Part shown: positions 26,565 through 35,815 of the stretch, piece after piece
Layout of the letters: the number at the start of each line of letters is the position of its first letter
Numbering within the stretch: the first letter of the stretch is position 1
Origin: Mucilaginibacter conchicola
GTDB lineage: Bacteria > Bacteroidota > Bacteroidia > Sphingobacteriales > Sphingobacteriaceae
Direction: 5' to 3'
Length of the DNA: 64,000 bases
NCBI RefSeq assembly: GCF_003432115.1
Contig: NZ_QWDC01000002.1
Span: 1,478,819 to 1,542,818 of the forward strand
Translations under genes and position numbers: made by a program
Notes under the pieces: model-generated
Told to the model about the DNA's origin: nothing
The model's input: the letters and a program-made list of their open reading frames with translations, nothing else
Database searches by the model: none

Positions 26565-28898
26565 TTACGGTTTTGCCACAGCTTTAGTGTACTTAGCTGT
26601 GCGGGCGTCTTTTATAACACCTTTCCAGTTTAAGCCGTAGCCAAAATCATAAACATGGCCTTCGGCATCTTTGTAGCACTTCATATCCAGTGGTACATCT
26701 TCAAACTGCGCCTCAACGGTAAGCATATCCAATGGCATTTGCATTGGCAACAGCGCCGATGGCTCTGCTTTACCTGTTAAGATATCCAGGCTTGCCTGTC
26801 CCTGTACACCAAAATCGGCAATAATAGCTGCGGCGTTTTTCTCAAACTCGCCAAATACCATTGGGTTGTTAAGGTTTACCGATACGATGACCGGTTTGCC
26901 TTTCATCTTGGCATAAGTATCATTCACCATAGCCAGGTCGGTAACGTTGGTTGATACATCAGATTTGCCTTTGTAGCTGCGGTTGGTGGTTTTTTCCAAT
27001 GGGTCGCCGCCGGCAAGGCTGGTTGCACGGGCAGTTTCTGCAGTGTATTTGCTGTATTGTAATGATACCGGCAAATAACCATTGCCGCCGTTTTTAACAT
27101 CTTCCTCATCATAACCACCATGTCCTATCGGGCTGGCAATAAATACCAGTGCGTAGTCAGCCTCATCAGGGTTATCCGTTACTTTAAAGTACTTTTTAAC
27201 GATATCCATATTTACCGGATACTCCAGTTTTTCGGGATAAGGCATCCCCAGGAAGTTTTTGCCCGCAGGCGTAAATTTCTTAGGCACGTAAACGGTTTTG
27301 CCACTTTGCAAAGGCAATACGCCGCCTTTGTTTTTCAGCATCACGATAGATTTTAGCTGCGCCTGGTAACCGGCATCCATAAACTCGGGTTTGCCTACGG
27401 TTTGTTTGGTTTGCTCAGGATCTAAGTAAGGGTTCTCGAACAATCCGGTACGGAAGCTGCCGCGAAGCAAACGCACGGCAGATTGCTCAAAGCGTTCGCG
27501 CATCCATTTTTCTCCGTGCTCTTTAACGCCCATTTTGTAGGCATCCAATACTGGTGCCATATCGTTGTTACCGCCAAACTGGTCAACACCGGCCATTAAT
27601 ATTTTGTAGTGGCGTTCGGCAAGGGTGGCTTTTTCCATCCCCCATGATTTGCCAGAGAGGAAGCTGTTGATCACTGTTTCGTCGCCGGTAACCAGCCAAT
27701 CGGTACATACCACGCCATCGTAATGATACTTGTTGCGTAACAGATCGGTGATGATGTATTTGTTGTAGTTGTTGGCCACGTTCTCGTGGTTTTTGGTATC
27801 CTGGTTAAAGCTGATGGTGTAATAAGGCATCACAGCAGCAGCCATTTTGGTTTTGCCATCAAGTTTAAACGCACCCTCGGTAAAAGGGATCATGTGCTGC
27901 GCAAAGTTTTTACCCGGATACACGGCATATTTACCGAAACCGTAATGCGCATCGCGGCCACCCTCGCCAGCACCGCCGCCCGGCCAGTGTTTTACCATGG
28001 CGTTTACGCTGTTAAAGCCCCAGCCATCTTTAATTTCTTTATCGCCTGTTGAGGTTTGGAAACCATCAATGTAAGCACGTGCCATATCAGCAGCCAGCCA
28101 AGGGTTTTCACCAAAGGTACCGCTAACGCGGTTCCAGCGCGGGTCGCTGGCCATATCAACTTGTGGCGAAAGTGCTGTGGCAATACCCAGCGCACGATAC
28201 TCCTGCGCAGCTATATGCCCAAAGTTTTGCGTAACCGCCGGGTCAAAAGTAGCTGCTAAGCCCAAAGAGCCGGGCCACATAGAGATAGCCCCGCCCGCAC
28301 CGCCATTATACTCGGCTGTAGCAATGGTGCCATTGCGCGGATCGGAACTGTTATTGGCAGGTATACCGAAACCAACGCCTTCTACATAAGCCTGTACGTT
28401 GTTGCTCCATTTGGCAGCAACCTCGGGGCTTTGTACCGAGGTTACCAGCACGTGGCGCACGTTATCATCCTTCAAAAACTTACGTTGCTGGTCTGAAAGA
28501 TCGTACGGGTTAGCGCCGCTTTCATTGAAAGGTTTGCCATTGTTATAGGTACCTGCAAAAGGCCCCATGGGGATGGAAGGGATCATCTGGTGGCGGCTAT
28601 AGAGCATTAAACCGGCAATTTGCTCAACGCTTAGTTTACTGGCCAGGTCTTTTGCACGCTCATCAACCGGTAAGCGCCAGTCTTCATATTTATCAAGCTT
28701 GCCGTTTTTGTTGAGGTCTTTAAATGCGAGACCATCAACGGTGAGTATTTTTACGCCCGAAGTGGTGGAATAACCAAGCCTTTGGCCTTTTGGGTTTGAT
28801 ACGATAGCTATATCGCCATGTGTAACTTGCGACCATTGGTTTTGCGCAGAAGCCATGGCAGGCAGCAATGCGAGCAGCAGCAGGTAATTTTTTCTCAT
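26565..28898 (-). CDS. Secreted glycoside hydrolase family 3 enzyme
   Basis: 777-aa GH3 enzyme, likely a beta-glucosidase or related exo-glycosidase, with a signal peptide (1-18). Nucleophile D400 is in GVVCTDWL and KHWPGGG (303-309) is the KHFPGG-type substrate-binding motif. A DLNKNGKLDKYEDW loop at 61-74 looks like a calcium-binding insert of a sort common in this subgroup. The C-terminal sandwich carries AIIADFGVQGQASLDIL and ends in a FnIII-less YGLNWK tail. It diverges from the heme oxygenase gene. The exact sugar cannot be stated. Confidence 0.93.
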   Translation of the reverse strand: MRKNYLLLLALLPAMASAQNQWSQVTHGDIAIVSNPKGQRLGYSTTSGVKILTVDGLAFKDLNKNGKLDKYEDWRLPVDERAKDLASKLSVEQIAGLMLYSRHQMIPSIPMGPFAGTYNNGKPFNESGANPYDLSDQQRKFLKDDNVRHVLVTSVQSPEVAAKWSNNVQAYVEGVGFGIPANNSSDPRNGTIATAEYNGGAGGAISMWPGSLGLAATFDPAVTQNFGHIAAQEYRALGIATALSPQVDMASDPRWNRVSGTFGENPWLAADMARAYIDGFQTSTGDKEIKDGWGFNSVNAMVKHWPGGGAGEGGRDAHYGFGKYAVYPGKNFAQHMIPFTEGAFKLDGKTKMAAAVMPYYTISFNQDTKNHENVANNYNKYIITDLLRNKYHYDGVVCTDWLVTGDETVINSFLSGKSWGMEKATLAERHYKILMAGVDQFGGNNDMAPVLDAYKMGVKEHGEKWMRERFEQSAVRLLRGSFRTGLFENPYLDPEQTKQTVGKPEFMDAGYQAQLKSIVMLKNKGGVLPLQSGKTVYVPKKFTPAGKNFLGMPYPEKLEYPVNMDIVKKYFKVTDNPDEADYALVFIASPIGHGGYDEEDVKNGGNGYLPVSLQYSKYTAETARATSLAGGDPLEKTTNRSYKGKSDVSTNVTDLAMVNDTYAKMKGKPVIVSVNLNNPMVFGEFEKNAAAIIADFGVQGQASLDILTGKAEPSALLPMQMPLDMLTVEAQFEDVPLDMKCYKDAEGHVYDFGYGLNWKGVIKDARTAKYTKAVAKP

Positions 28899-28954
28899 AA
28901 AAAATAGCAGCTTAAGGTAAGCGGTATGGGTTTTATTGGTTATCAGACCGTTGT

Positions 28955-28975
28955 ATTGTGTCTGTTGTACACAAT
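28955..28975. promoter_or_regulatory. Perfect 7-bp dyad in the GH3/heme oxygenase divergent region
   Basis: ATTGTGT (28955-28961) and ACACAAT (28969-28975) are exact complements with a 7-base spacer. It overlaps the -33 region of the motif at 28965-28992, so it could be an operator. Confidence 0.35.
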
Positions 28976-28992
28976 GCTAAATATTATATTTG
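28965..28992 (+). promoter_or_regulatory. Promoter-like motif for the heme oxygenase gene
   Basis: TTG at 28965-28967 and TATATTTG at 28985-28992, separated by 17 bases. The -7 box fits the Bacteroidota consensus; the spacer is a little short. Confidence 0.4.
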
Positions 28993-29040
28993 ATACTTGC
29001 AAGTATTGATTAATTTTACCCGCTACCAAATTTGAAAAAC

Positions 29041-29613
29041 ATGCTATCAGAAAAACTGAAAGAAGAAACCAAGCAAAATCACCAGATATTAGAGAAAGCC
29101 CTTGTAGGTAATTTAAAAGCTATCCGCAACCAGGGCGAATACGTAGAGTTGCTAAAGTTGTTCTACGGCTATTTCGGCGGACTGGAAGAAAGCATCGCCC
29201 AAAGCATCGACCCCAACCTGTTGCCTGATAATGCAGAGCGCAGAAAGATAGAATATATAGCTAACGATATTGAAGCTTTAGGCGGCGATGTTCCTGCGAA
29301 AGCAGAAGGTGCCGATCTGCCACGTATCCAAAGCCATTTGGAAGCCTTAGGTGCTTTGTACGTGATAGAAGGATCAACCCTTGGCGGCAAGATCATCAGT
29401 AAAATGATGCAGCAGCAATTGGGGCTTAGCGGCGATGGGCTCAGCTTCTTCTCGGGCTACGGCGACCGCACCGAACAGATGTGGAATACCTTTAAAGATG
29501 TGCTGAACGCGCAGGCAGAAAACCCAGAACAAGAAGCCGCGGTAATAGCAGCAGCCAACCAAACTTTCTTAAAATTTGGCGACTGGTTTGCAAAGCATCA
29601 GCAAACTGCTTAG
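29041..29613 (+). CDS. bphO: Biliverdin-producing heme oxygenase
   Basis: About 190-aa all-helical enzyme that opens heme to biliverdin, iron and CO. KEETKQNHQILEKAL carries the heme-binding histidine (H14 from the ATG), and YVIEGSTLGGKII is the conserved distal-helix segment. The ATG at 29041 is chosen; an in-frame TTG lies three codons earlier. The gene converges with the phytochrome gene and their stop codons overlap by four bases. This pairing strongly suggests it makes the biliverdin chromophore for the phytochrome rather than serving mainly in iron scavenging. Confidence 0.92.
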   Translation: MLSEKLKEETKQNHQILEKALVGNLKAIRNQGEYVELLKLFYGYFGGLEESIAQSIDPNLLPDNAERRKIEYIANDIEALGGDVPAKAEGADLPRIQSHLEALGALYVIEGSTLGGKIISKMMQQQLGLSGDGLSFFSGYGDRTEQMWNTFKDVLNAQAENPEQEAAVIAAANQTFLKFGDWFAKHQQTA

Positions 29614-31829
29614 TCGGCAGTGTTTTTGTTAAAGGCGATATAGAACGTACTACCCTGGCCAAGTTCGCTATCCACCCAGATCTTTCCGCGGTGTTTTTCG
29701 ATAATGCGCTTCACAATGGCCAAGCCAACCCCAGTGCCTTCGATATCGCCAACATTATCCATGCGATTGAATAGTTCAAAAATGCGTGGCAGTTGTTTGA
29801 TATCTATACCTAAGCCGTTATCGGTAATGGAGTAAACCACTTCGCGGTCGTTCTCGGTAGCATCTATAATTACTTTTTGCGGACTGGTTTTCTTGGAGTA
29901 CTTGATAGCATTACTTATCACATTGGCAAATACCTGCGATACCATCACCGGGTCGCCGCTGATGGCAGGGGTGTTTTTGATAGTTACAACAGACGGCTCA
30001 ACCTCATATACCAACAATAATTCACGTACATGGTCCTCAATCAAAGTTTTGGTATCAATCTCGGTTGATACCAACTCAGAACGGCCAATACGCGAGTAAT
30101 CCAATACCTCGGCAATCATGTTGTTCATTTTATCGGCGCCGGCATTGATACGCTCTAAGGCACGTATAGCCTGCGGCGTAAGGTTCTTATCACGAAGCAA
30201 AATTTGCGCATAGCTTTTAACAGCCGTCAACGGATTCTTCAGATCGTGCGAGATGGTGTAGCTGAAGGTATCCAACTCTTCGTAGGCTTGTTTCAGTTTC
30301 TCGTTCAATAATCGGATGGCACCGGCTTTTTGATTAAGTGCATAAGCTATCTCGCTACGCAGGCGAATAACAGACTTTACTTCCTCATTACTCCACGATG
30401 CTGATGTGGCTGTGATGGTTTCAGACCATTCCTCGAACGAGTTACGTGGCGATATAATGCGGTTGCCGTTGGCATCCGTCTCAATATTTTTCTCCGGGTT
30501 ACCGGCCCACTTCACCGTCTTTAATTGCTCAGGCTTAAACCAAAGCACATATTCATCCAGCTCGCGCGATAGGGTGGATACCATCAAACCCGATGCAATA
30601 TCCTTATATTTTGCAGCTGCCGGATAAATTGCCGAAAGCTTGCCGGTATAATAAAGCGAATCGATAATATTGGCCTTTACCCAGGTAACCAGCTCTTTCA
30701 GCTGTTCATCATCGGGCGTGTTGCCTAATTTGATCACATTGTTCTCCAGCATCAAAACTGCGCCGCCTGCGTCTACCACATCAAGCAGTGAGGTATCATG
30801 GGCCGTTAACGCGAACTCGATGCCGTTATCTTTCAGCATCAGGCGGCTTAGCTGGTCAACGGCGTTTTTAAATTTATCAGATACCTGCTGGTTCTCCTCA
30901 TCCTGCCTAAACTCTAATGCAGATGACAGGATCTGCCCGATGAGTTTTGCCGACTCGCGTGAGCGGAAATCAATAAACCTTGGCGTGTAATTGTGGCAGG
31001 CTATTAAACCCCAAAGCTCCTGTTTGTACATCAACGAGATGCTGAAGCTTGATGCCACTTCCATGTTTTTCAGATACTGGATATGGATGGGCGATACCGC
31101 ACGCAACTGCGAGTTGGTGAGATCTAAATTGCTGCCTGCATTATCTGCCGCGGTGATGATAGCGCTTGGCTGCGTATATACATCGGCAATTAAGCGGGTA
31201 AAGTTCTTTTTATAAAGCTCTCGGGCCTGTTTGGGTATGTCTGATGCGGGGTAGTGCAGGCCTAACCATGGCTCAAGCTCATCGTTTTTTGCTTCGGCAA
31301 CCACTTCGCCGTGGCCGTCCTCGGCAAAGCGGTACACCATTACACGATCATACCCTATAACGCTTTTCACTTGTGCTGCACTGTTATTTAACAGGTTCTG
31401 CAGGTTTTTATCCGCCAGCATCTCGGAGATAGAGCGGCCTATGGTGCGCTGTATATCGGTACTGCTGTCAGAGCGTGCAGGTTCAAACTCAAGCAGGTAG
31501 TTATCGTCAGAATCGGAAATGATGAGGTGATAAGCCTGGCCATGTATATCGGTATTAAAAGGGTTGGTTTGCTCAAACCCATTTGTTTTACCGAAGGATA
31601 GTAATTGATTAATGAAATTAAATGGCTCGTTATTGCCAATTAACGGCTCGATGGTGCCAATATGCTGCCCCAATAAAACATCGGGCACATCTTTTAAATA
31701 CGTCTTTACATTTTCACTGTGATAAGTGATCTCGCCTTTACGATTGATAGCGATAAGGAAGCCATGAGACTGGATACTGCCGGGGATGTGGATGGGTTCG
31801 CGGTCGCAGTTGGTTAGATCAATATTCAA
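29610..31829 (-). CDS. bphP: Bacteriophytochrome sensor histidine kinase
   Basis: 739-aa red/far-red light sensor. PAS-GAF-PHY photosensory core: C8 in LTNCDREPIHIPG is the biliverdin-linking cysteine, PASDIP (194-199) gives the conserved D197, and H249 (SPIHIQYLKNM) and H279 (ACHNYTPRF) contact the chromophore. The PHY tongue PRxSF is present as PRNSF (461-465). A coiled coil leads to HisKA with H528 in YTISHDLKNP and to HATPase motifs NVISNAIKYSKK, DNGLGI and GTGVGLAIV. All key residues are intact. A minus-strand motif (TTG-N19-CATATTTG at 31861-31890) lies just upstream. No response regulator is adjacent. Confidence 0.96.
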   Translation of the reverse strand: MNIDLTNCDREPIHIPGSIQSHGFLIAINRKGEITYHSENVKTYLKDVPDVLLGQHIGTIEPLIGNNEPFNFINQLLSFGKTNGFEQTNPFNTDIHGQAYHLIISDSDDNYLLEFEPARSDSSTDIQRTIGRSISEMLADKNLQNLLNNSAAQVKSVIGYDRVMVYRFAEDGHGEVVAEAKNDELEPWLGLHYPASDIPKQARELYKKNFTRLIADVYTQPSAIITAADNAGSNLDLTNSQLRAVSPIHIQYLKNMEVASSFSISLMYKQELWGLIACHNYTPRFIDFRSRESAKLIGQILSSALEFRQDEENQQVSDKFKNAVDQLSRLMLKDNGIEFALTAHDTSLLDVVDAGGAVLMLENNVIKLGNTPDDEQLKELVTWVKANIIDSLYYTGKLSAIYPAAAKYKDIASGLMVSTLSRELDEYVLWFKPEQLKTVKWAGNPEKNIETDANGNRIISPRNSFEEWSETITATSASWSNEEVKSVIRLRSEIAYALNQKAGAIRLLNEKLKQAYEELDTFSYTISHDLKNPLTAVKSYAQILLRDKNLTPQAIRALERINAGADKMNNMIAEVLDYSRIGRSELVSTEIDTKTLIEDHVRELLLVYEVEPSVVTIKNTPAISGDPVMVSQVFANVISNAIKYSKKTSPQKVIIDATENDREVVYSITDNGLGIDIKQLPRIFELFNRMDNVGDIEGTGVGLAIVKRIIEKHRGKIWVDSELGQGSTFYIAFNKNTAD

Positions 31830-31860
31830 AAGGTAGTTTATTAAAGGGTAAAATTTTAAA

Positions 31861-31890
31861 CAAATATGAAAAAATAATCATGGCAAACAA
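31861..31890 (-). promoter_or_regulatory. Promoter-like motif for the phytochrome gene
   Basis: On the minus strand TTG, 19 bases, then CATATTTG, one base off the TAnnTTTG box, ending 32 bp before the ATG at 31829. Confidence 0.35.
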
Positions 31891-31976
31891 GGCCATTGAT
31901 TTTTTAATTTAAACTGCAAGGTTGTTAAGCGTTTTTGGACGGTTTTTGTTTGAGTTATTTTGTGATGATAAACCAA

Positions 31977-31984
31977 TATATTTG
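31977..31984 (+). promoter_or_regulatory. Candidate -7 box for the DUF1801 gene
   Basis: TATATTTG matches the Bacteroidota -7 box 21 bp before the ATG at 32005. The nearest TTTG words are 14 and 24 bases upstream, neither ideal. Confidence 0.3.
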
Positions 31985-32004
31985 ATATTAAAGACATTAT
32001 AAAG

Positions 32005-32394
32005 ATGATGCAGAAACCGGAATCGGCCGATCAATATATCAGTAGTTTTCCTGCTGATATTCAATCTTTGCTTAACCAAATGCGCCAAACCATCAAGCAA
32101 GCCGCGCCTGCCACGCAGGAGGTGATAAGTTACGGCATGCCTGCTTATAAACTGCACAGCGTGCTGGTATATTTTGCCGCGCAAAGCAAGCACATTGGTT
32201 TTTATCCCGGTGCGCAGGCCATAGTGGTTTTTGCCGATGAACTGAAAAATTACAAAACATCAAAAGGTGCTATTCAGCTACCGTTGGATAAACCCCTGCC
32301 GCTTGATCTGGTAGCCCGCATAACCCAATACCGCATTGGTGAAGATAAGGAGATATTTGAAGCGCGGCAGGCAAAAAAGAAGGCTAAGAAATAA
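32005..32394 (+). CDS. DUF1801 (YdhG-like) protein
   Basis: 129-aa soluble protein of the DUF1801 fold, related to the YdhG/frataxin-like group sometimes called iron chaperones. Family markers are SPLINQMRQTIKQAAP-like helix (here LLNQMRQTIKQAAP), EVISYGMPAYKL and KHIGFYPG. The C-terminus is lysine-rich (QAKKKAKK). An ATG at 32008 is an alternative start. It lies alone on the plus strand and converges on the GH42-like gene with one base between their ends. Confidence 0.85.
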   Translation: MMQKPESADQYISSFPADIQSLLNQMRQTIKQAAPATQEVISYGMPAYKLHSVLVYFAAQSKHIGFYPGAQAIVVFADELKNYKTSKGAIQLPLDKPLPLDLVARITQYRIGEDKEIFEARQAKKKAKK

Positions 32395-32395
32395 G

Positions 32396-34354
32396 CTATA
32401 CCCACCTGATCACCATGGTTTCCTCTGCTTCAATACTCACATGATTGCCCCCAGCCTTACCGCCGCAATTGGCAAATATCACCATGGGTTGCAGGTTAGG
32501 TTTTTGGGTGGTTAACGACAGCTCACAGCGCTCGTCAGATTTGTTGATGATGATGGTAATGTATTCGCCATTGGCCGATAAGACTTTCATCATTAACCCC
32601 GGTTGCGGCTGGCTGAACCTGAATGGAACGTGTAGCGAATCATAGTTCAGCGCCTGTTGCAGAAACTCATTTAGCTGAGCGTAATCATCAAAAAGGCGGC
32701 TGCCTAAACCGGCCATCGTCGGTATCCACCAGGCAGTTCCTTTGCCATAATGGTTTACGGTAGCGTGCACTTCTTCGTTATTCAGCGCTATGGCTTTTGC
32801 AGTTGTTGGCTTCAGGATGCCTGTCCACTGAAATGCGGGTAATATGATATCTGATACTGTGGTTTCCTGCATGCCATCAATGGCTTTATATTCTAAAACG
32901 TCGGCACCCAAAACATCACGCAGCGGGAACCCGAGGCGCATGGTGCCAACGGCATTTTCATCGTAGCAAGCGGTTAATCCGTCGCTTATCAATTTGCCGC
33001 CTTTCTCAACAAATGCGGTTAATAACGGCCAGTATTTGGATGGGATGGAGATCTGGTGCGCCAATATTATAGCTACACCATCATAGCTTTCTCTGCCGAA
33101 ATCAAACTCGCTTATCTCCTTAAAGTTGGCTTGTACACCTACCTCATTTAGCGCCTCGAAATAGGCAATGGCCGATTTCATTACGCCCCCTTCATCCCGT
33201 CCTTCATAACTCTTGCCACCCATTTGCAGGGTTTTCTCTATCCATAAAGATTCGCGGGTGTACAGGATATTGATACCCGACTCTGCTTCTTTTGCATCGT
33301 TAAAAAAAGTATGATTGCTATTGATGGTGTCGATCACTTCCCGCGCGGCAATGAACCTGTCTGATGGTTCACTATGATAATTGAGCATGGCCCATTCGCC
33401 CGCCTCAATACCTGATGAGCGCGGATTAAGGCACCAGAAAATGGCGCCACGGCTTTCGGCACCTATGGCCGTCCAAAGCCATTGGGCTATCTCGTATTTA
33501 GTAGGGCAAAGCGACAGGAAGCCGCTGTAGGTATTGTTGCCGCCCTGTAGTTCGGTCATAAACCAGGGTATTTCGCCTGCACCTGAGCGAATGATCTCGC
33601 AATTGGCGTTTACGGCCAAAGCATATTTTTGCCTTGGGAAATAATCAAAGTGCCAGCTGGCATGCGCCGAACCACCCAGGCTGGTCAGGAAGTTTCTCCA
33701 CGCAGGGAAATCATACTCGGCTACATTCTTAAATATAGCGTGGTTATTTACGTGGATGATACTGCCGGGATGGTGCTTGTGTATCTCATCAGTAAGCCAC
33801 TGCAGGAACCAGGTATTGTACCAAAGGTGGAAACGCTCGTCGGCAAAATCAAAACGATCATAACCGCCGCTGGTGTATTCGCTTTGCTTTTGAGCATCGC
33901 GCCACTCTTTGTACTTATCGGTAGCAAATTGTTCCTGAGGGAAAGAACCCACGCCCGGCTCGTTAACCGGTACCCAACCATAGCACGAAGGGAACTGTTT
34001 AAAGTGACCGACCACATTCTCTATATATTGAGAGATGGATTTGAGGTGATCTGCATCTTTCGGGAATTTCAGTCCGCCCAGATCAGTAAAAGCCGTACGC
34101 GGAAACAGGTTGCCATAAATTTTTATTCCGTATTTGTCTGCCGCTTTGTAGGCCGTATCAAACAAAGTATAGTCCCAGGTGCCACCGGCTTGGTGCATAT
34201 AGGTTTCAAACAGGCGGATGCGTGTTACCAGCATGCCGGCCTCGCTCAAACGGCGAAACCAAAGGTCTATTTCTTCGGCAGTTTGGCCGGGCTCAATAAA
34301 AACTTCGGCACCAAATAGTATGGGTGTGGCTTCTTGTTTGGTTGTATAGCTCAT
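32396..34354 (-). CDS. GH42-like beta-galactosidase
   Basis: 652-aa glycoside hydrolase of clan GH-A with three parts: a TIM barrel (about 1-370), a glutamine-amidotransferase-like domain (about 380-590) and a small C-terminal beta domain. E132 in VPVNEPG is the probable acid/base and E268 in PWFMTELQGG the nucleophile, as in GH42. No signal peptide is present, so it acts in the cytoplasm, probably on imported galactosides. The N-terminus ILFGAEVFIEPGQT fits the start at 34354. It is not in an obvious sugar-use operon here. Confidence 0.85.
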   Translation of the reverse strand: MSYTTKQEATPILFGAEVFIEPGQTAEEIDLWFRRLSEAGMLVTRIRLFETYMHQAGGTWDYTLFDTAYKAADKYGIKIYGNLFPRTAFTDLGGLKFPKDADHLKSISQYIENVVGHFKQFPSCYGWVPVNEPGVGSFPQEQFATDKYKEWRDAQKQSEYTSGGYDRFDFADERFHLWYNTWFLQWLTDEIHKHHPGSIIHVNNHAIFKNVAEYDFPAWRNFLTSLGGSAHASWHFDYFPRQKYALAVNANCEIIRSGAGEIPWFMTELQGGNNTYSGFLSLCPTKYEIAQWLWTAIGAESRGAIFWCLNPRSSGIEAGEWAMLNYHSEPSDRFIAAREVIDTINSNHTFFNDAKEAESGINILYTRESLWIEKTLQMGGKSYEGRDEGGVMKSAIAYFEALNEVGVQANFKEISEFDFGRESYDGVAIILAHQISIPSKYWPLLTAFVEKGGKLISDGLTACYDENAVGTMRLGFPLRDVLGADVLEYKAIDGMQETTVSDIILPAFQWTGILKPTTAKAIALNNEEVHATVNHYGKGTAWWIPTMAGLGSRLFDDYAQLNEFLQQALNYDSLHVPFRFSQPQPGLMMKVLSANGEYITIIINKSDERCELSLTTQKPNLQPMVIFANCGGKAGGNHVSIEAEETMVIRWV

Positions 34355-34424
34355 TACGTATCAGCAAGCTGTTGCCCGCTAATAAATAACCTGCCATACC
34401 GCTAATGGTTTGCTAAAGCTGCCC

Positions 34425-34856
34425 TTAGGTGTGTATGTAGCTGTGCAGCTGCTCTATGGTTTCTTTTTGCGAGTGGATGGTCTCGTACACCACATCGTTA
34501 ATAGAAATGATACCGCAAAGGCGCTGTTCGCGGTCAAAAACCGGCAGGTAGCGGATGTTGCGTTCGCTCATGATCAGCATACAATCATCAATTGACGACT
34601 CGGGCGTAATGTGCGGAAAGCCGTTGCTCATGATCTCGCCGGCGGTGGTATCATCAGAGTGTTTACCCATTAATATGATCTTACGGGCGTAATCGCGTTC
34701 GGTAACCAGGCCGGCATATTCGCCGTTCTCGTTCACTACTACCGAACCGATATTTTTATCGGCCATCAGCTTTAAAACGTCTAATACAGTGGTTGTGGCA
34801 GGTACGGCAATAACATTGCTCCCCTTGCGGGCAAGGATGTGCTTTACGTTTTTCAT
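34425..34856 (-). CDS. CBS-pair domain protein
   Basis: 143-aa protein consisting of two CBS motifs (about 8-65 and 75-135), the adenosyl-ligand-sensing module. Family markers are VLDLKLMADKNIGSVVV-like helix-strand in the first (VLKLMADKNIGSVVVN) and CMLIMSERNIRYLPVFD in the second. No catalytic domain is attached. Such free CBS pairs regulate partner enzymes or channels by binding AMP, ATP or SAM. The partner is unknown. Confidence 0.9.
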   Translation of the reverse strand: MKNVKHILARKGSNVIAVPATTTVLDVLKLMADKNIGSVVVNENGEYAGLVTERDYARKIILMGKHSDDTTAGEIMSNGFPHITPESSIDDCMLIMSERNIRYLPVFDREQRLCGIISINDVVYETIHSQKETIEQLHSYIHT

Positions 34857-34943
34857 ATTAACTCAGGTTTTGTTGGGAACCTCAAGTTAGAAAATAACTA
34901 ATAGAAAAACAAGTAGTTAAGATGAATTAATAACGAATTAAAA

Positions 34944-35621
34944 TTAGCCGATTGGGATAACCTTATCTTTTAATACGCCAAATATCCTGTCGGTTTTATG
35001 GCTTAGGATAGCCACCTTGCCGGTGAATTTGCCGAATGAAGGCAGTATGGCCTGATTTTTCCCGAAGGCAAAACAAGGCAGCGTAACACTTTGCCTGCCA
35101 CGACCAACCAGGCTAACACCCGGATGGATATGTCCGCAAAGTACATAGCCGTTGTCCGCTTTTTTGGTGGCGTCAGGCAGTGGGTGGTGCAACATCAGGA
35201 AAGGGCCTATCGCCAGCTCTTTATGCAGGATGACACCCAGATCAGTATAATGTCTATCGCTGATGATATCGTGGTTACCTTTTATCAGGATGATCTCCAC
35301 CTTAGGGAACTGACTGCGCCAGAGTACAAACCAATCCCAGTCGTTATTCATATCGCTGTGGAAAAGGTCGCCGAGGAAATAGATCTTTTCGGGCTGATAC
35401 TCATAGATCAAATCTGAAAGTACCGCCAGATCATCCTGCTCCATATTGCGGGGAATAGCAATACCCGCCTTGCGAAAATGCCCAACCTTGCCAAAATGTA
35501 CATCAGCCGCGATCAGCGCCTTCTCCTGTTTCCAGTAAATAGCTTTCTGTGGCAGCAATAAAAGATCCTGATCTAAAAATTGAAAAGGGGTACCCGCACT
35601 CATCGTCATAATCGGGGGCAA
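34944..35621 (-). CDS. pdeM: Ligase-associated DNA repair phosphoesterase PdeM
   Basis: 225-aa calcineurin-like metallophosphoesterase. Metal-binding motifs are intact: ADVHFGK (38-44), GDLFHSDMN, GNHD and GHIHPG. The family is usually encoded beside LigD-like ligase and an Lhr-like helicase and is linked to DNA damage response, but neither partner is here, so assignment rests on the N-terminal FLDQDLLLLPQKAIYW and YLGDLF-like segments. The start could be any of M1, M5 or M7 (35621, 35609 or 35603). Confidence 0.82.
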   Translation of the reverse strand: MPPIMTMSAGTPFQFLDQDLLLLPQKAIYWKQEKALIAADVHFGKVGHFRKAGIAIPRNMEQDDLAVLSDLIYEYQPEKIYFLGDLFHSDMNNDWDWFVLWRSQFPKVEIILIKGNHDIISDRHYTDLGVILHKELAIGPFLMLHHPLPDATKKADNGYVLCGHIHPGVSLVGRGRQSVTLPCFAFGKNQAILPSFGKFTGKVAILSHKTDRIFGVLKDKVIPIG

Positions 35622-35677
35622 AGATAAGGGTTTTGGAAATTAGTGAATGGAGAGTGGTTTTACCTTGCATTTATTTT

Positions 35678-35795
35678 ACTCACCCCGCGGCACTTCGTGC
35701 GCGACCCTCTCTGCTTCGCAAAGAGGGTAAGAAATAAGTGTCCCCTCTCTACAAAGTAGAGAGGGGGGACGAGCGTAGCGATGTCGGGGTGAGTC
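35678..35795. repeat. Interspersed repeat, CTCACCCCG family, copy 2
   Basis: Ends ACTCACCCCG and CGGGGTGAGT are exact complements. Two inner CCTCT/AGAGG hairpins follow (CCCTCTCTGCTTCGCAAAGAGGG, and CCCCTCTCTACAAAGTAGAGAGG, both given as landmarks in part). It ends 21 bp before the MazG-like gene. Confidence 0.85.
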
Positions 35796-35815
35796 AATTT
35801 TTGTAATATTGCTTG

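Noticed and set aside
33629..34318. 229-aa plus-strand open frame opposite the GH42-like gene
   Set aside because: It is entirely antisense to a clear glycoside hydrolase with catalytic residues in place, and the translated product has no protein-like motif.
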